Below are positions 7,729 through 16,699 of a stretch of 64,000 nt of DNA, piece after piece. This stretch comes from Nonomuraea cavernae. GTDB taxonomy: Bacteria; Actinomycetota; Actinomycetes; Streptosporangiales; Streptosporangiaceae. Location of the stretch: contig NZ_BMNH01000002.1 in the NCBI RefSeq assembly GCF_014646355.1, positions 478,893-542,892 of the forward strand, read 5' to 3'. Position 1 is the stretch's first letter; every line of letters starts with the position of its first letter. Both the position numbers and the translations under genes were made by a program. The notes beneath the pieces are model-generated. The model saw nothing but the letters and a program-made list of their open reading frames with translations. It searched no databases and was not told the origin of the DNA.

Positions 7729-9846
7729 CTAGCGCAGCAGTCCGGCGGCTCTGGCCCAGCGGTACTTCGCACCGAGGACCGCTACGGGCTTCTCCGTCGT
7801 GTACGGATAGGCGACCACACCATGCTCGAACAGGTACTCGCAGGCCTCCTCCACCTCGGTGTCCCCGGCCAGCGAGGCCACGACCGGCTTGGTGTTGCCC
7901 TTGGCCCGCTCCTCGGCCACCACGCGGGAGACCAGCTCCGCGAAGACCATGGGCGGGGTCACGATCGTGTGCCAGTAGCCGAGGACAAGCGCGTGGATCC
8001 GCTCGTCCGACAGGCCCAGGCGGACCGTGTTGGCGTAGGTCGACGGCGGCTCGCCGCCGGTGATGTCGATCGGGTTGCCGGCCGCGCCGAAGGGCGGGAT
8101 GTACGCGCGGAACGCCTCGTCCAGATCGGGCGGGATCTCCATGAGCGTCAGCCCGGCGTCGACGCAGGCGTCGGAGAGCAGCACGCCCGAGCCGCCGGCC
8201 CCGGTGATGATGACCACGTTCTCGCCCTGGGGGGCGGGCAGCAGCGGCAGCGCGCGGGCGTACTCGAGCATGTCGTTCAGGCCGGGCGCCCGCACCACGC
8301 CGGCCTGCTTGAGGATGTCGTCGTAGACCTTGTCGTCACCGGCCAGGGCGCCGGTGTGCGAGCCGGCGGCGCGCGCGCCCATCGCGGTGCGCCCCGCCTT
8401 CAGCACGATGACCGGCTTCTCCTTGACCACCCGGCGGGCCGCCTCGACGAAGCCGCGGCCGTCCTTGAGGTCCTCCAGGTGCATGGCCACGGCGCGGGTG
8501 TTGTCGTCCTGCTCGAAGAAGGTCAGCAGGTCGTCCTCGTCCACGTCGGCCTTGTTGCCGACGCCGACGATCGCCGAGACGCCCATCTTGGTGGTGCGGC
8601 TGAAGCCCAGGATGGCCATCCCGATGCCGCCGCTCTGCGAGGTCAGCGCGACGCCGCCCTTGACGTCGTACGGCGTGCAGAACGTCGCGCAGAGGTTCTC
8701 CGGCGTGTAGTAGTAGCCGTAGATGTTGGGGCCGAGCATGCGCACGCCGTGCCGGCGGGCGATCTCCACGATCTGCCGCTGGCCCTCGACGTTGCCGGTC
8801 TCGGCGAACCCCGACGGGATCATGATCGCGCCGGCCACGCCCTTGCGCCCGACCTCCTCCAGCGCCGAGGCGACGAACTTGGCGGGGATGGCGAAGACCG
8901 CCACGTCCACGTCGTAGGGCACGTCGGACACGCTCCGGTAGGCGGGCAGCCCCATGATCTCGGGCGCCTTCGGGTTGATCGGGAAGATCCGGCCCTGGTA
9001 GCCGCCGTTGATCAGGTTGCGCATGACCGAGTTGCCGATCTTGCCCTCCTCGGCGGAGGCGCCGATCACGGCGACGGAACGCGGCTTGAAGATCCGGTTC
9101 ATCTTGGCCAGGATCTCCTCGCGCGAGGGGCGCTCGCGCTCCGGCTCTGGCTCGCCGACGATGACGCGCACGTCGGCGGCGACGGCTCCGCCGGCGCTCG
9201 CGAAGACCGGATTGAGGTCGATCTCGGCGATCTCGGGGAAGTCGGCCACCAGCCGGCCGACGTTCTCGATCAGCCCGGCGAGCGCCTCCCGGTTCGCGGG
9301 CTCGGCGCCGCGCACGCCGCGCAGCACCTCCGCGGCCCTGATGTCGTCCAGCATGCCGAGCGCCTCGTCGCCCGTGAGCGGGGCCAGCCGGAACGTCACG
9401 TCCTTGAGCACCTCGACCAGCACCCCGCCCAGGCCGAACGCGACGACCTTGCCGAAGGTGGGGTCGGTGACCGCGCCGACGATCACCTCGTGCCCGCCGC
9501 CGACGAGTTGCTGCACCTGGACGCCCTCGATCCGGGCGTCGGGGTCGTGGGCGCGGGCGTTGGCGATGATCGTCTCGTGGCCGGCGGCGACCTCCTCGGC
9601 CGTCTTCAGGCCGACCAGCACGCCGCCGGCGTCGGTCTTGTGCAGGATGTCCGGCGACACGATCTTCAGCACCACCGGGAAGCCGATCTCCCCGGCGATC
9701 CGGGCCGCCTCCTCAGCCGACGTGGCCAGCCCCTCACCGGGGGTCGCTATGCCGTACGCCTGGCAGAGCACGCGCCCCTCGGGGGCGGTCAGGGCCGTAC
9801 GCCCCTCGGCCCTCGCCTTCTCCAGGACCTCGCGGACCGCGTCCAT
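7729..9846 (-). CDS. ADP-forming acyl-CoA ligase, fused beta-alpha type
   Basis: A 705-residue NDP-forming acetyl-CoA-synthetase-type ligase. The ATP-grasp domain comes first (GFPVVLKIVSPDILHKTDAGG near residues 55-75, then IDLNPVF near 225). It is followed by a CoA-binding Rossmann domain (PRSVAVIGASAEEGKIGN near 265) and a succinyl-CoA-ligase-like domain (SQSGGIGMA near 415). The catalytic histidine segment AGSHTGALAGDD is near 505. It would make an acyl-CoA from a carboxylate, ATP and CoA. The start at 9846 follows the frc stop by one base, so it is in the operon with frc and the ThDP enzyme. Oxalate, formate or acetate could be the acid; activating oxalate to prime the CoA cycle is an attractive inference. 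Confidence 0.85.
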   Translation of the reverse strand: MDAVREVLEKARAEGRTALTAPEGRVLCQAYGIATPGEGLATSAEEAARIAGEIGFPVVLKIVSPDILHKTDAGGVLVGLKTAEEVAAGHETIIANARAHDPDARIEGVQVQQLVGGGHEVIVGAVTDPTFGKVVAFGLGGVLVEVLKDVTFRLAPLTGDEALGMLDDIRAAEVLRGVRGAEPANREALAGLIENVGRLVADFPEIAEIDLNPVFASAGGAVAADVRVIVGEPEPERERPSREEILAKMNRIFKPRSVAVIGASAEEGKIGNSVMRNLINGGYQGRIFPINPKAPEIMGLPAYRSVSDVPYDVDVAVFAIPAKFVASALEEVGRKGVAGAIMIPSGFAETGNVEGQRQIVEIARRHGVRMLGPNIYGYYYTPENLCATFCTPYDVKGGVALTSQSGGIGMAILGFSRTTKMGVSAIVGVGNKADVDEDDLLTFFEQDDNTRAVAMHLEDLKDGRGFVEAARRVVKEKPVIVLKAGRTAMGARAAGSHTGALAGDDKVYDDILKQAGVVRAPGLNDMLEYARALPLLPAPQGENVVIITGAGGSGVLLSDACVDAGLTLMEIPPDLDEAFRAYIPPFGAAGNPIDITGGEPPSTYANTVRLGLSDERIHALVLGYWHTIVTPPMVFAELVSRVVAEERAKGNTKPVVASLAGDTEVEEACEYLFEHGVVAYPYTTEKPVAVLGAKYRWARAAGLLR

Positions 9847-9847
9847 G

Positions 9848-11071
9848 TCAGATGACTCCGTTCGTCTTGAGCTCGGACAGCTCCGCGGCGCTGACGCCGA
9901 GGGCTCCGTAGATCTCCTGGTTGTGCTGGCCGAGCAGCGGCGGCGTGGTCACCTCGACCGGCGAGTCCGACAGCTGCAGCGGGCTGCCGACGGTCACGAA
10001 CTCGCCGCGCTCCGGATGCTCGACCGCGACGACGATGCCCTCCTCGCGCAGGCTCTCGTCCTCGACCAGCTCCTTGGTCGACAGGATCGGCCCGCACGGG
10101 ACGTTCGCGGCGTTGAGCCGGTCGAGGACGGTCCACTTGTCGTGGCGGATCGTCCACTCCTCGATGAGCTGGAACATCTTGTCCAGCTTGGTCAGCCGGG
10201 CCTCCGGGGTGGCCCACTCGGGGTCCCCGGCCAGCTCGGGGCGGCCGATGATGGCCGACAGCGGCTGCCAGCCGACGGGCTGGACGATCACGTAGATGTA
10301 GTCGTTGGGCCCGCCCGGCGCGCAGCGCACCGCCCAGCCGGGCTGGCCGCCGCCGCTGGCGTTGCCCGAGCGCGGCACCTCGTCGCCGAACGTCCGGTTC
10401 GGGTATTCACGCAGCGGGCCGTGCGCGAGCCGCTGCTGGTCGCGCAGCTTGACCCGGCACAGGTTGAGCACCGCGTGCTGCATCGCGACCTGCACCCGCT
10501 GTCCCCGGCCGCTCCGCTCGCGCTGGTAGAGCGCGGCCAGGATGCCGGCGACCGCGTGGATGCCAGTGCCCGAGTCGCCGATCTGCGCGCCGGTGGCCAG
10601 CGGCGGGCCGTCCTCGAAGCCGGTGGTCGACATCGAGCCGCCCATCGCCTGCGCGATCACCTCGTACGCCTTGAATCTCGCGTAGCGGCCGGTGCCGAAG
10701 CCCTTGATCGAGGCGTAGACGAGGCGCGGGTTGAGCTCCTGGAGCCGCTCCCAGGGAAAGCCCATGCGGTCGACCGCGCCGGGGCCGAAATTCTCCACCA
10801 GGACGTCGGACTCCTTCACCAGCTCGGTGAAGATCTCCTTGCCCCGCTCGCTCTTCATGTTCAGGGTGATGCTGCGCTTGTTGCAGTTGAGCATCGTGAA
10901 GTAGAGGCTGTCGACGTCGGGGACGTCACGCAGCTGCTGGCGGGTGATGTCGCCCGCCGGGGCCTCCAGCTTGACCACGTCGGCGCCGAGCCAGGCGAGC
11001 ATCTGGGTGCAGGACGGGCCCGACTGGACATGGGTCATGTCGAGGACGCGAACACCTTCGAGAGCCTTCAC
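9848..11071 (-). CDS. frc: Formyl-CoA:oxalate CoA-transferase
   Basis: A 407-residue class III CoA-transferase. It starts [20 protein letters not shown] and has the catalytic aspartate in QIGDSGTG (Asp166). The glycine-rich loop [12 protein letters not shown] (about 235-246) is typical of formyl-CoA transferases rather than general CaiB/BaiF enzymes. It moves CoA from formyl-CoA to oxalate, giving oxalyl-CoA and formate. It lies 12 bp downstream of the ThDP enzyme and one base before the acyl-CoA ligase, forming a three-gene unit under the operator at 12786-12804. The released formate would feed the formate dehydrogenase encoded at 14767-19320. Confidence 0.87.
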   Translation of the reverse strand: MKALEGVRVLDMTHVQSGPSCTQMLAWLGADVVKLEAPAGDITRQQLRDVPDVDSLYFTMLNCNKRSITLNMKSERGKEIFTELVKESDVLVENFGPGAVDRMGFPWERLQELNPRLVYASIKGFGTGRYARFKAYEVIAQAMGGSMSTTGFEDGPPLATGAQIGDSGTGIHAVAGILAALYQRERSGRGQRVQVAMQHAVLNLCRVKLRDQQRLAHGPLREYPNRTFGDEVPRSGNASGGGQPGWAVRCAPGGPNDYIYVIVQPVGWQPLSAIIGRPELAGDPEWATPEARLTKLDKMFQLIEEWTIRHDKWTVLDRLNAANVPCGPILSTKELVEDESLREEGIVVAVEHPERGEFVTVGSPLQLSDSPVEVTTPPLLGQHNQEIYGALGVSAAELSELKTNGVI

Positions 11072-11083
11072 AGCCGCCTCTCC

Positions 11084-12754
11084 CTACTTGTACATGGTCT
11101 GGTTCATGGTCCCCGGGGCGTACACCTCGGGATCGACCCACACGTTGATGAGCGAGGGCCTGCCCGACTCGCGGGCCCGCTGGAGCGCCGGGGCGATCTC
11201 GGCCGGGTCGCGCACCTCCTCGCCGTGGCCGCCGAGGAGCTTGGCGAACTCGCCGTAGCGGATGTCGCCGAGGGTGTTGCCGACGCGGGCGCGCTCCTGG
11301 CCGTACTTGGCGGCCTGGCCGTACCTGATCTGGTTCATCGAGGAGTTGTTGCCGATGACGCCGATGAACGGCAGGTTGAAGCGGACCATGGTCTCGAAGT
11401 CCCAGCCGGTGAGGCTGAAGGCGCCGTCGCCGAACAGGCAGAGCACCTCCTTGTCCGGCCGGGCCTGCTTGGCGGCCATCGCGAAGGCCATGCCGACGCC
11501 CAGGGTGCCGAGCGGTCCGGGGTCCATCCAGTGGCCGGGCGACTTGGGCTGCACGACCTGGCCGGAGAAGGTGACGATGTCGCCGCCGTCGCCGATGTAG
11601 ATCGTGTCCTCGGTGAGGAACTCGTTGATCTCGTGCACGAGGCGGTAGGGGTCGATCGGGGAGGAGTCGGACAGCTGGCGCGGCAGCCGCTTCTCGTAGG
11701 CCCTGGCCTCGACCGCGCGCAGCTCGTCGATCCACTCCTTGCGCCGGGCCGCCGCACCGTCGATCCGGCCGCTCGCCGCCTGGGCCGCCGCCGCCAGGAT
11801 GAGGCCGGCGTCGCCGACGATCCCCAGGTCGATGTCCCGGTTCTTGCCGACGGTACGGTAGTCGAGGTCGATCTGGACCACCGTGGCGGTGGGCGACAGC
11901 CGCTTGCCGTAGCCCATCCGGAAGTCGAACGGCGTGCCGACGATGATGATCAGGTCGGCCTCGGTGAAGGCATGCCGCCTGGACAGCTGGAAGTGGTGCG
12001 GGTCGCCCGGGGGCAGCGTGCCGCGGCCCGAGCCGTTCATGTAGGCCGGGACGTTCAGGGCCCGCACGAACTCGATCGCGGCGTCGGTCGCGCGGCAGGT
12101 CCAGACCTGGTTGCCGAGCAGGACGCACGGCTTCTCCGCGTGCGCCAGCAGGTCGGCCAGCCGTTCGATCGCCTCGGGGTCGCCCTGCTGGCGGGTCGAG
12201 GCGCGGTAGTGGCCCTGCTTGGGGATGCGCGCCCGCTCCACCGGGACCTTCGCGTCCAGCACGTCGCGCGGGATCTCCAGGAAGGACGGCCCGGGCGCCC
12301 CGTGGTAGCACTCGCGGAAGGCCATCGAGACCAGGTCGGCCACGCGTTCGGTGCTCGGCACCGTCGCCGCGAACTTGGTGATCGGGCTCATCATGTCGAC
12401 GTGCGGGAGGTCCTGCAGCGAGCCCATCTTGTGCTGGCTCAGCGCTCCCTGGCCGCCGATGAGCAGCATCGGGCTCTCGGCGCGAAACGCGTTGGCCACG
12501 CCGGTGACCGCGTCGGTGGTGCCCGGCCCGGCCGTGACGACCGCGCAGCCGGGCCTGCCGGTGATCCGCGCGTAGCCGTCGGCGGCGTGCGCGGCGACCT
12601 GCTCGTGGCGTACGTCGATGACCTCGATGCCCTCATCGACACAGCCGTCGTAGATATCGATGATGTGGCCGCCGCAGAGCGTGTAGATCACGTCCACGCC
12701 CTCCGCCTTGAGTGCCTTGGCTACAAGATGACCACCGGAGATCGTTTCCGACAT
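11084..12754 (-). CDS. ThDP-dependent enzyme, probable oxalyl-CoA decarboxylase or 2-hydroxyacyl-CoA lyase
   Basis: A 556-residue thiamine-diphosphate enzyme. The cofactor glutamate is in RHEQ (Glu51). The ThDP/Mg2+ motif runs from GDGAFSLTGW to IGNN at about 425-455. The segment after the first domain reads QGALSQHKMGSLQDLPHV, closer to acetolactate-synthase/HACL-like proteins than to the Tyr-Glu-Glu-containing segment of classical Oxc. Adjacency to frc makes oxalyl-CoA decarboxylation to formyl-CoA and CO2 the likeliest role; formyl-CoA condensation with an aldehyde is an alternative. ATG 12754 is preferred because GAAAGG precedes it. An in-frame ATG at 12787 would add 11 residues but lies inside the operator. 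Confidence 0.8.
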   Translation of the reverse strand: MSETISGGHLVAKALKAEGVDVIYTLCGGHIIDIYDGCVDEGIEVIDVRHEQVAAHAADGYARITGRPGCAVVTAGPGTTDAVTGVANAFRAESPMLLIGGQGALSQHKMGSLQDLPHVDMMSPITKFAATVPSTERVADLVSMAFRECYHGAPGPSFLEIPRDVLDAKVPVERARIPKQGHYRASTRQQGDPEAIERLADLLAHAEKPCVLLGNQVWTCRATDAAIEFVRALNVPAYMNGSGRGTLPPGDPHHFQLSRRHAFTEADLIIIVGTPFDFRMGYGKRLSPTATVVQIDLDYRTVGKNRDIDLGIVGDAGLILAAAAQAASGRIDGAAARRKEWIDELRAVEARAYEKRLPRQLSDSSPIDPYRLVHEINEFLTEDTIYIGDGGDIVTFSGQVVQPKSPGHWMDPGPLGTLGVGMAFAMAAKQARPDKEVLCLFGDGAFSLTGWDFETMVRFNLPFIGVIGNNSSMNQIRYGQAAKYGQERARVGNTLGDIRYGEFAKLLGGHGEEVRDPAEIAPALQRARESGRPSLINVWVDPEVYAPGTMNQTMYK

Positions 12755-12785
12755 CGTGCCAACCTTTCGGGCGAGTGTCTTCCGC

Positions 12786-12804
12786 ATACTGCATACCGTA
12801 TGAA
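12786..12804. promoter_or_regulatory. Predicted operator upstream of the ThDP enzyme/frc operon
   Basis: The tandem heptads ATACTGC and ATACCGT are followed by ATGAA, giving the core ATACCGTAT. The site lies about 32-50 bp upstream of the chosen start at 12754 and just before the 3' end of the moeA remnant. Confidence 0.68.
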
Positions 12805-12812
12805 GGCAATGG

Positions 12813-13677
12813 TTACCCTCTCGCGAACGGCCTGTCTAGACCTCCGGGCAAGTCGAGAAGCTCCACGCGCTCCCCGTCCCAGCCCGGCGGCACCACGGCC
12901 AGGGCATCCGCCAGCGCGGCGCCCCAGAGCGATCCCGGCCGGTCGTGCCCGACCGGCACCGCTCCCCCGCCCGTCCGCCGCACCGCGACCAGCCGGGTGT
13001 CGTGCTGGTGCGCCCTGACCGGTCCGGCCAGGGCGGCGCTCTCGCGCCCGCGCTCCGTACCGGTCAGCCGGTCCAGCACGGGCACCAGCAGCGTGAGCGC
13101 CGCGCCGAGCGCGGCGTAGGGGTTGCCGGGCAGCCCTGCCACCAGCGGCCCGCCCGGCAGCCGGGCCAGCAGCTGCGGGTGCCCGGGGCGCACGGCCACC
13201 CCGTCCACCAGCGTCTCCGCCCCGAGGTCCGCGAGCACCGCCCGCAGGTGATCGGCCGGCCCGCGCGACGACGCCCCGCACACCACCACCACCTCGCCGC
13301 ACCCCGGCGACGCCCCGGCCTCCGCGACGGCGACGGGCGGCACGGCGGGTGCCGCCGGGGACCGGGGCGCCGGTGGCGATCTCCACCGCCTCCCCCGCCC
13401 GTAACGGAGCGTCGTGGGGCCTGCCCCCGGCGAGGACCCGGCCGACGATCCGCCACGGCGGCGCCCCGGCGACCGCGTAGCCGTCCATGGCCGCCACGTC
13501 GGCGCCCGGCACGGCGACCAGCGCGCGCAGCGGCCCGGCCAGCCGGCACCCCCGCGCCTCGGGCAGCGGCACCTCGACCGCCTCGGCCGCCTCCCCCGGC
13601 CGCGCGGCGGCGGCCGCGATCCGGCCGGGTGAGGGTGGTCCGGGGCGCAGGTGGGGTCCGGGTCCGGCGACAGTCAT
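12813..13677 (-). pseudogene. moeA-like gene with internal deletion and frameshift
   Basis: The first part (from ATG 13677, good AAGGAG site) encodes a MoeA N-terminus: AAMDGYAVAG near residue 48, GEAVEIATGAPVPGGT near 85. The frame then continues as arginine-rich nonsense. From about 13350 a +1-shifted frame resumes MoeA domain III: GEVVVVCGASSRGPADHL, VRPGHPQLLARLPGG, VAGLPGNPYAALGA, and a tail ending DRPFARG at 12813. The middle domain and start of domain III, roughly a hundred residues in relatives, are missing at the junction. MoeA inserts molybdenum into molybdopterin, so the gene would have served the formate dehydrogenase. It is probably non-functional unless the junction is a sequencing or assembly error. 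Confidence 0.72.
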
Positions 13678-13700
13678 GGGCGGCTCCTTGACCGGCATTT

Positions 13701-13720
13701 TTCCATACTGTATACCGAAT
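13701..13720. promoter_or_regulatory. Divergent operator between moeA remnant and PanE-like gene
   Basis: TTCC is followed by the heptads ATACTGT and ATACCGA and by AT. The left part, TTCCATAC-T-GTAT, matches the palindromic consensus exactly on one side. It lies about 25 bp upstream of the moeA start and 31 bp upstream of the reductase start, so one site could control both directions. Confidence 0.68.
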
Positions 13721-13750
13721 GCACAATACGACGCGAGAACGGAGCGGAGC

Positions 13751-14728
13751 GTGAAGGTCGCTGTTCTTGGCGCCGGCGCCATCGGCGCGTACGTGGGAGC
13801 CGCCCTGCACAGGGCGGGAGTCGAGGTGTCCCTCATCGCGAGAGGCCCGCACCTGGAGGCGATCCGCACGTCCGGCGTGCGGGTCCTCAGCCCCAGGGGC
13901 GACTTCACCGCCCACCCCCATGCCACCGACGACCCGCGCGAGGTCGGGCCGGTGGACCACGTCTTCCTGGGCCTCAAGGCGAACGGCTACGCCTCCGCCG
14001 GCCCCATGATCGAACCGTTGCTGCACGAGGCCACGAGCATCATCGCCGCGCAGAACGGCATCCCGTGGTGGTACTTCCACGGCCTGAAGGGCCCCTACGA
14101 GGGCTATCGCATCGAGAGCGTGGACCCGGGAGGCGCGGTCACCGCCGCGCTCCCGCTGGACCGGGCGATCGGCTGCGTCGTGTACGCCGCCACCGAGATC
14201 AAGGAGCCGGGCGTGATCCGGCACCTGGAGGGCACCCGCTTCTCGATCGGCGAGCCGACCGGCACGCCGACCGGGCGGTGCGCGGAGTTCAGCGACGCCG
14301 CCGTGGCGGGCGGCCTGAAGTGCCCGGTCGAGCCCGACCTGCGCCGGGACATCTGGATCAAGCTCATGGGCAACATCGCGTTCAACCCGATCAGCGCGCT
14401 GTCCAGGGCCACCATGGCCGGCATCTGCCGTCACCACGGCGCCAGGGAGCTGGTCAGGGCGATGATGCGGGAGACCGTCGAGGTGGCCCGCAACGTCGGC
14501 TGCGACCCCGGCATCTCGATCGAACGCCGCCTGCGCGGCGCCGAGAAGGCGGGCGAGCACCGCACGTCCACGCTCCAGGACCTGGAGAAGGGCAAACCGA
14601 TGGAGCTCGACGTGCTGCTCGCGGCGGTGGTCGAGCTGGCGGATCTGACGGGCGCGGAGGTGCCCACCCTGCGCGCCATCCACGCGGTGAGCGACCTGCT
14701 CAACGAGAACCTTGTCCGTACCGGATAG
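13751..14728 (+). CDS. Ketopantoate reductase (PanE/ApbA) family oxidoreductase
   Basis: A 325-residue NAD(P)-dependent 2-hydroxyacid-forming reductase of the PanE/ApbA family. The Rossmann motif VAVLGAGAIGAYVG is at the N-terminus. The C-terminal helical domain contains DIWIKLMGNIAFNPISALS (catalytic lysine region, near 205) and the family segment ERRLRGAEKAGEHRTSTLQDLEKGKPMELD. GTG 13751 is preceded by GGAGCGGAGC. The gene shares a control region with the moeA remnant and precedes formate dehydrogenase, so its real substrate may be a 2-oxoacid of oxalate or glyoxylate metabolism rather than ketopantoate. That is inference from position only. Confidence 0.8.
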   Translation: MKVAVLGAGAIGAYVGAALHRAGVEVSLIARGPHLEAIRTSGVRVLSPRGDFTAHPHATDDPREVGPVDHVFLGLKANGYASAGPMIEPLLHEATSIIAAQNGIPWWYFHGLKGPYEGYRIESVDPGGAVTAALPLDRAIGCVVYAATEIKEPGVIRHLEGTRFSIGEPTGTPTGRCAEFSDAAVAGGLKCPVEPDLRRDIWIKLMGNIAFNPISALSRATMAGICRHHGARELVRAMMRETVEVARNVGCDPGISIERRLRGAEKAGEHRTSTLQDLEKGKPMELDVLLAAVVELADLTGAEVPTLRAIHAVSDLLNENLVRTG

Positions 14729-14734
14729 ATACAC

Positions 14735-14759
14735 ATACCGTAGTCTGTATACAGAATGG
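14735..14759. promoter_or_regulatory. Predicted operator upstream of the formate dehydrogenase operon
   Basis: Three consecutive 7-bp units occur in register: ATACCGT, AGTCTGT and ATACAGA, followed by ATGGA. It ends eight bases before the ATG at 14767 and overlaps the GGAGGG ribosome site. It shows the heptad periodicity most clearly. Confidence 0.65.
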
Positions 14760-14766
14760 AGGGCTC

Positions 14767-16695
14767 ATGAGCTATGACCGCCTGACCCATCCACTGGTGC
14801 GCGAGAACGGCGAGTTGCGCAGAGCCACCTGGGACGAGGCGCTGGAGCGCGCCGCCGAGGGCTTTCGCCGCAACGTCGCCGAGCACGGTCCCGACTGCTT
14901 CGCGATGCTGTCGTGTGCCCGCTCCACCAACGAGATGAACTACATAGGCCAGAAGTTCACCCGCGTGGTGATCGGCACCAACAACGTCGACTCCTGCAAC
15001 CGCACCTGCCACGCCCCGAGCGTGGCCGGTCTGTCGGCGGTGTTCGGCAGTGGTGGTGGCACCTCCTCCTACCAGGAGGTGGAGGACACCGACGTGATCC
15101 TCATGTGGGGCTCGGCGGCGCGCAACGCCCATCCGATCTTCTTCCACCACGTGTTGAAGGGCATCCGCAACGGCGCCCGGATGTTCGCGGTCGACCCCCG
15201 CCGGACCGGCACGGCCCAGTGGGCCGACCGCTGGCTCGGGCTGAACGTCGGCACCGACATCCCGCTGGCCCACGCGGTCGCCCGGGAGATCATCCACGCC
15301 GGGCTGCACAACCAGGCGTTCATCGAGCGGGCCACGACCGGCTTCGAGGAGTTCCGGGCCTCGGTCGAGCCGTGGACCCTGACCGCCGCCGAGCAGGTGA
15401 CGGGCGTCCCCGCCGAGGCGATCCGCGAACTGGCCCACGCCTACGCCCGCGCCGACCGCGCGCAGCTGGTCTGGACGCTCGGCATCACCGAGCACCACAA
15501 CGCCACCGACAACGTCCGGGCGCTGATCAACCTGGCCCTGCTCACCGGCCACGTCGGCCGCTACGGCTCCGGCCTGTCCCCGTTACGCGGCCAGAACAAC
15601 GTGCAGGGCGGCGGCGACATGGGCGCCATCCCCAACCGGCTGCCCGGCTTCCAGGACCTCCTCGACCCCGGCATCCGCGAACGCTTCGAGCGGGCCTGGC
15701 AGAGCCCGATCCAGCCGCGCTACGGCCGCAACCTCACCCAGATGCTCGACGGCATGGCCGAGGGCGAGGTCACCACCTGCTACCTGATCGGCGAGAACCC
15801 CGTCCAGTCGGAGGCCGACTCCCTCGCCTGCGTCAAGCGGCTGTCGATGCTCGACCACCTCGTCGTCCAGGACATCTTCCTCACCAAGACCGCCCAGATG
15901 GCCGACGTGGTGCTGCCCGCCAGCGCCGCCTGGTGCGAGGCGGAGGGCACGTTCACCAACAGCGAGCGCCGGGTCCAGCGGGTGCGCCGGGCGGTGACCC
16001 CGCCGGGCGAGGCCCGCGACGACATCGAGATCCTCTGCGAGCTGGCCCGCCGGCTGGGCCACGACTGGCACTACGACGGCGCCGAGGAGGTCTGGAACGA
16101 GCTGCGCGCCCTGTCGCCCGCGCACACCGGGATGAGCTACCGGCGGCTGACGGAGTTGCAGGGCATCCAGTGGCCGTGCCCGTCGGAGGACACCCTCGAA
16201 CCGCCCTTCCTGCACGGGCGCCTCTGGGACGACGACCCGGTCCGGCGCGGCATGCCGGCCCCGTTCGCGGTCATCCCGCACTCGCCGCCGGTGGACCTGC
16301 TCGACGAGGAGTATCCGCTGCGCCTCACCACCGGCCGCCGGCTCGACTCGTACAACACGGGGGTGCAGTCCTCCGGGTTCGCCTCGCCGCTGCGCCGCGG
16401 CGAGACCATCGAGCTGTGTCCCGAGGACGCCGACCGGCTGGGGCTCGTCGCGGGCGAGGAGGTGCGCATCACCTCCCGCCGCGGCTCGGTCCTCGCGCCC
16501 GTCCACATCGACCCCGCCCTGCGGCCGGGGCTGGTGTTCATGACGTTCCACTTCCCGGACGAGGTCGACACCAACGCGCTGACCATCGAGGCCACCTGCC
16601 CGATCGCGGGCACGGCCGAGTTCAAGGCGGCCGCCGTACGGGTCGAGAAGCTCGCCCGCGGCGCGGAGACGCTCAAGCCCGTTCAGGCCGGGTGA
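14767..16695 (+). CDS. Formate dehydrogenase, molybdopterin catalytic part (split alpha subunit)
   Basis: A 642-residue molybdopterin oxidoreductase. The metal-ligand Cys81 is followed by His82 in CNRTCHAPSVAGL; it is cysteine, not selenocysteine. Molybdopterin-binding segments such as GENPVQSEAD and the C-terminal dinucleotide-binding domain (LTTGRRLDSYNTG, near 530) are present. The protein begins directly at the GELRRATWDEAL region. It lacks the N-terminal [4Fe-4S] domain that normally precedes it; that domain is encoded at the end of the gene at 18478-19320. The partner NuoEF-like subunit points to an NAD-dependent, Fds-type enzyme that oxidises formate to CO2. GGAGGG precedes the ATG. 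Confidence 0.87.
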   Translation: MSYDRLTHPLVRENGELRRATWDEALERAAEGFRRNVAEHGPDCFAMLSCARSTNEMNYIGQKFTRVVIGTNNVDSCNRTCHAPSVAGLSAVFGSGGGTSSYQEVEDTDVILMWGSAARNAHPIFFHHVLKGIRNGARMFAVDPRRTGTAQWADRWLGLNVGTDIPLAHAVAREIIHAGLHNQAFIERATTGFEEFRASVEPWTLTAAEQVTGVPAEAIRELAHAYARADRAQLVWTLGITEHHNATDNVRALINLALLTGHVGRYGSGLSPLRGQNNVQGGGDMGAIPNRLPGFQDLLDPGIRERFERAWQSPIQPRYGRNLTQMLDGMAEGEVTTCYLIGENPVQSEADSLACVKRLSMLDHLVVQDIFLTKTAQMADVVLPASAAWCEAEGTFTNSERRVQRVRRAVTPPGEARDDIEILCELARRLGHDWHYDGAEEVWNELRALSPAHTGMSYRRLTELQGIQWPCPSEDTLEPPFLHGRLWDDDPVRRGMPAPFAVIPHSPPVDLLDEEYPLRLTTGRRLDSYNTGVQSSGFASPLRRGETIELCPEDADRLGLVAGEEVRITSRRGSVLAPVHIDPALRPGLVFMTFHFPDEVDTNALTIEATCPIAGTAEFKAAAVRVEKLARGAETLKPVQAG

Positions 16696-16699
16696 CGCC

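Noticed and set aside
7618..9855. A 745-codon open frame on the plus strand over the acyl-CoA ligase gene
   Set aside because: It is antisense to a clear ligase gene; its product is a Gly/Arg/Asp-rich sequence without family resemblance, typical of high-GC shadow frames.
9008..13018. A 1336-codon open frame on the plus strand over frc and the ThDP enzyme
   Set aside because: It crosses three real genes on the other strand and has no motif; the long open reading is due to GC bias.
14767..15030. Possible selenocysteine at the formate dehydrogenase active site
   Set aside because: The active-site codon is TGC (Cys81), not in-frame TGA, so no SECIS element is needed.
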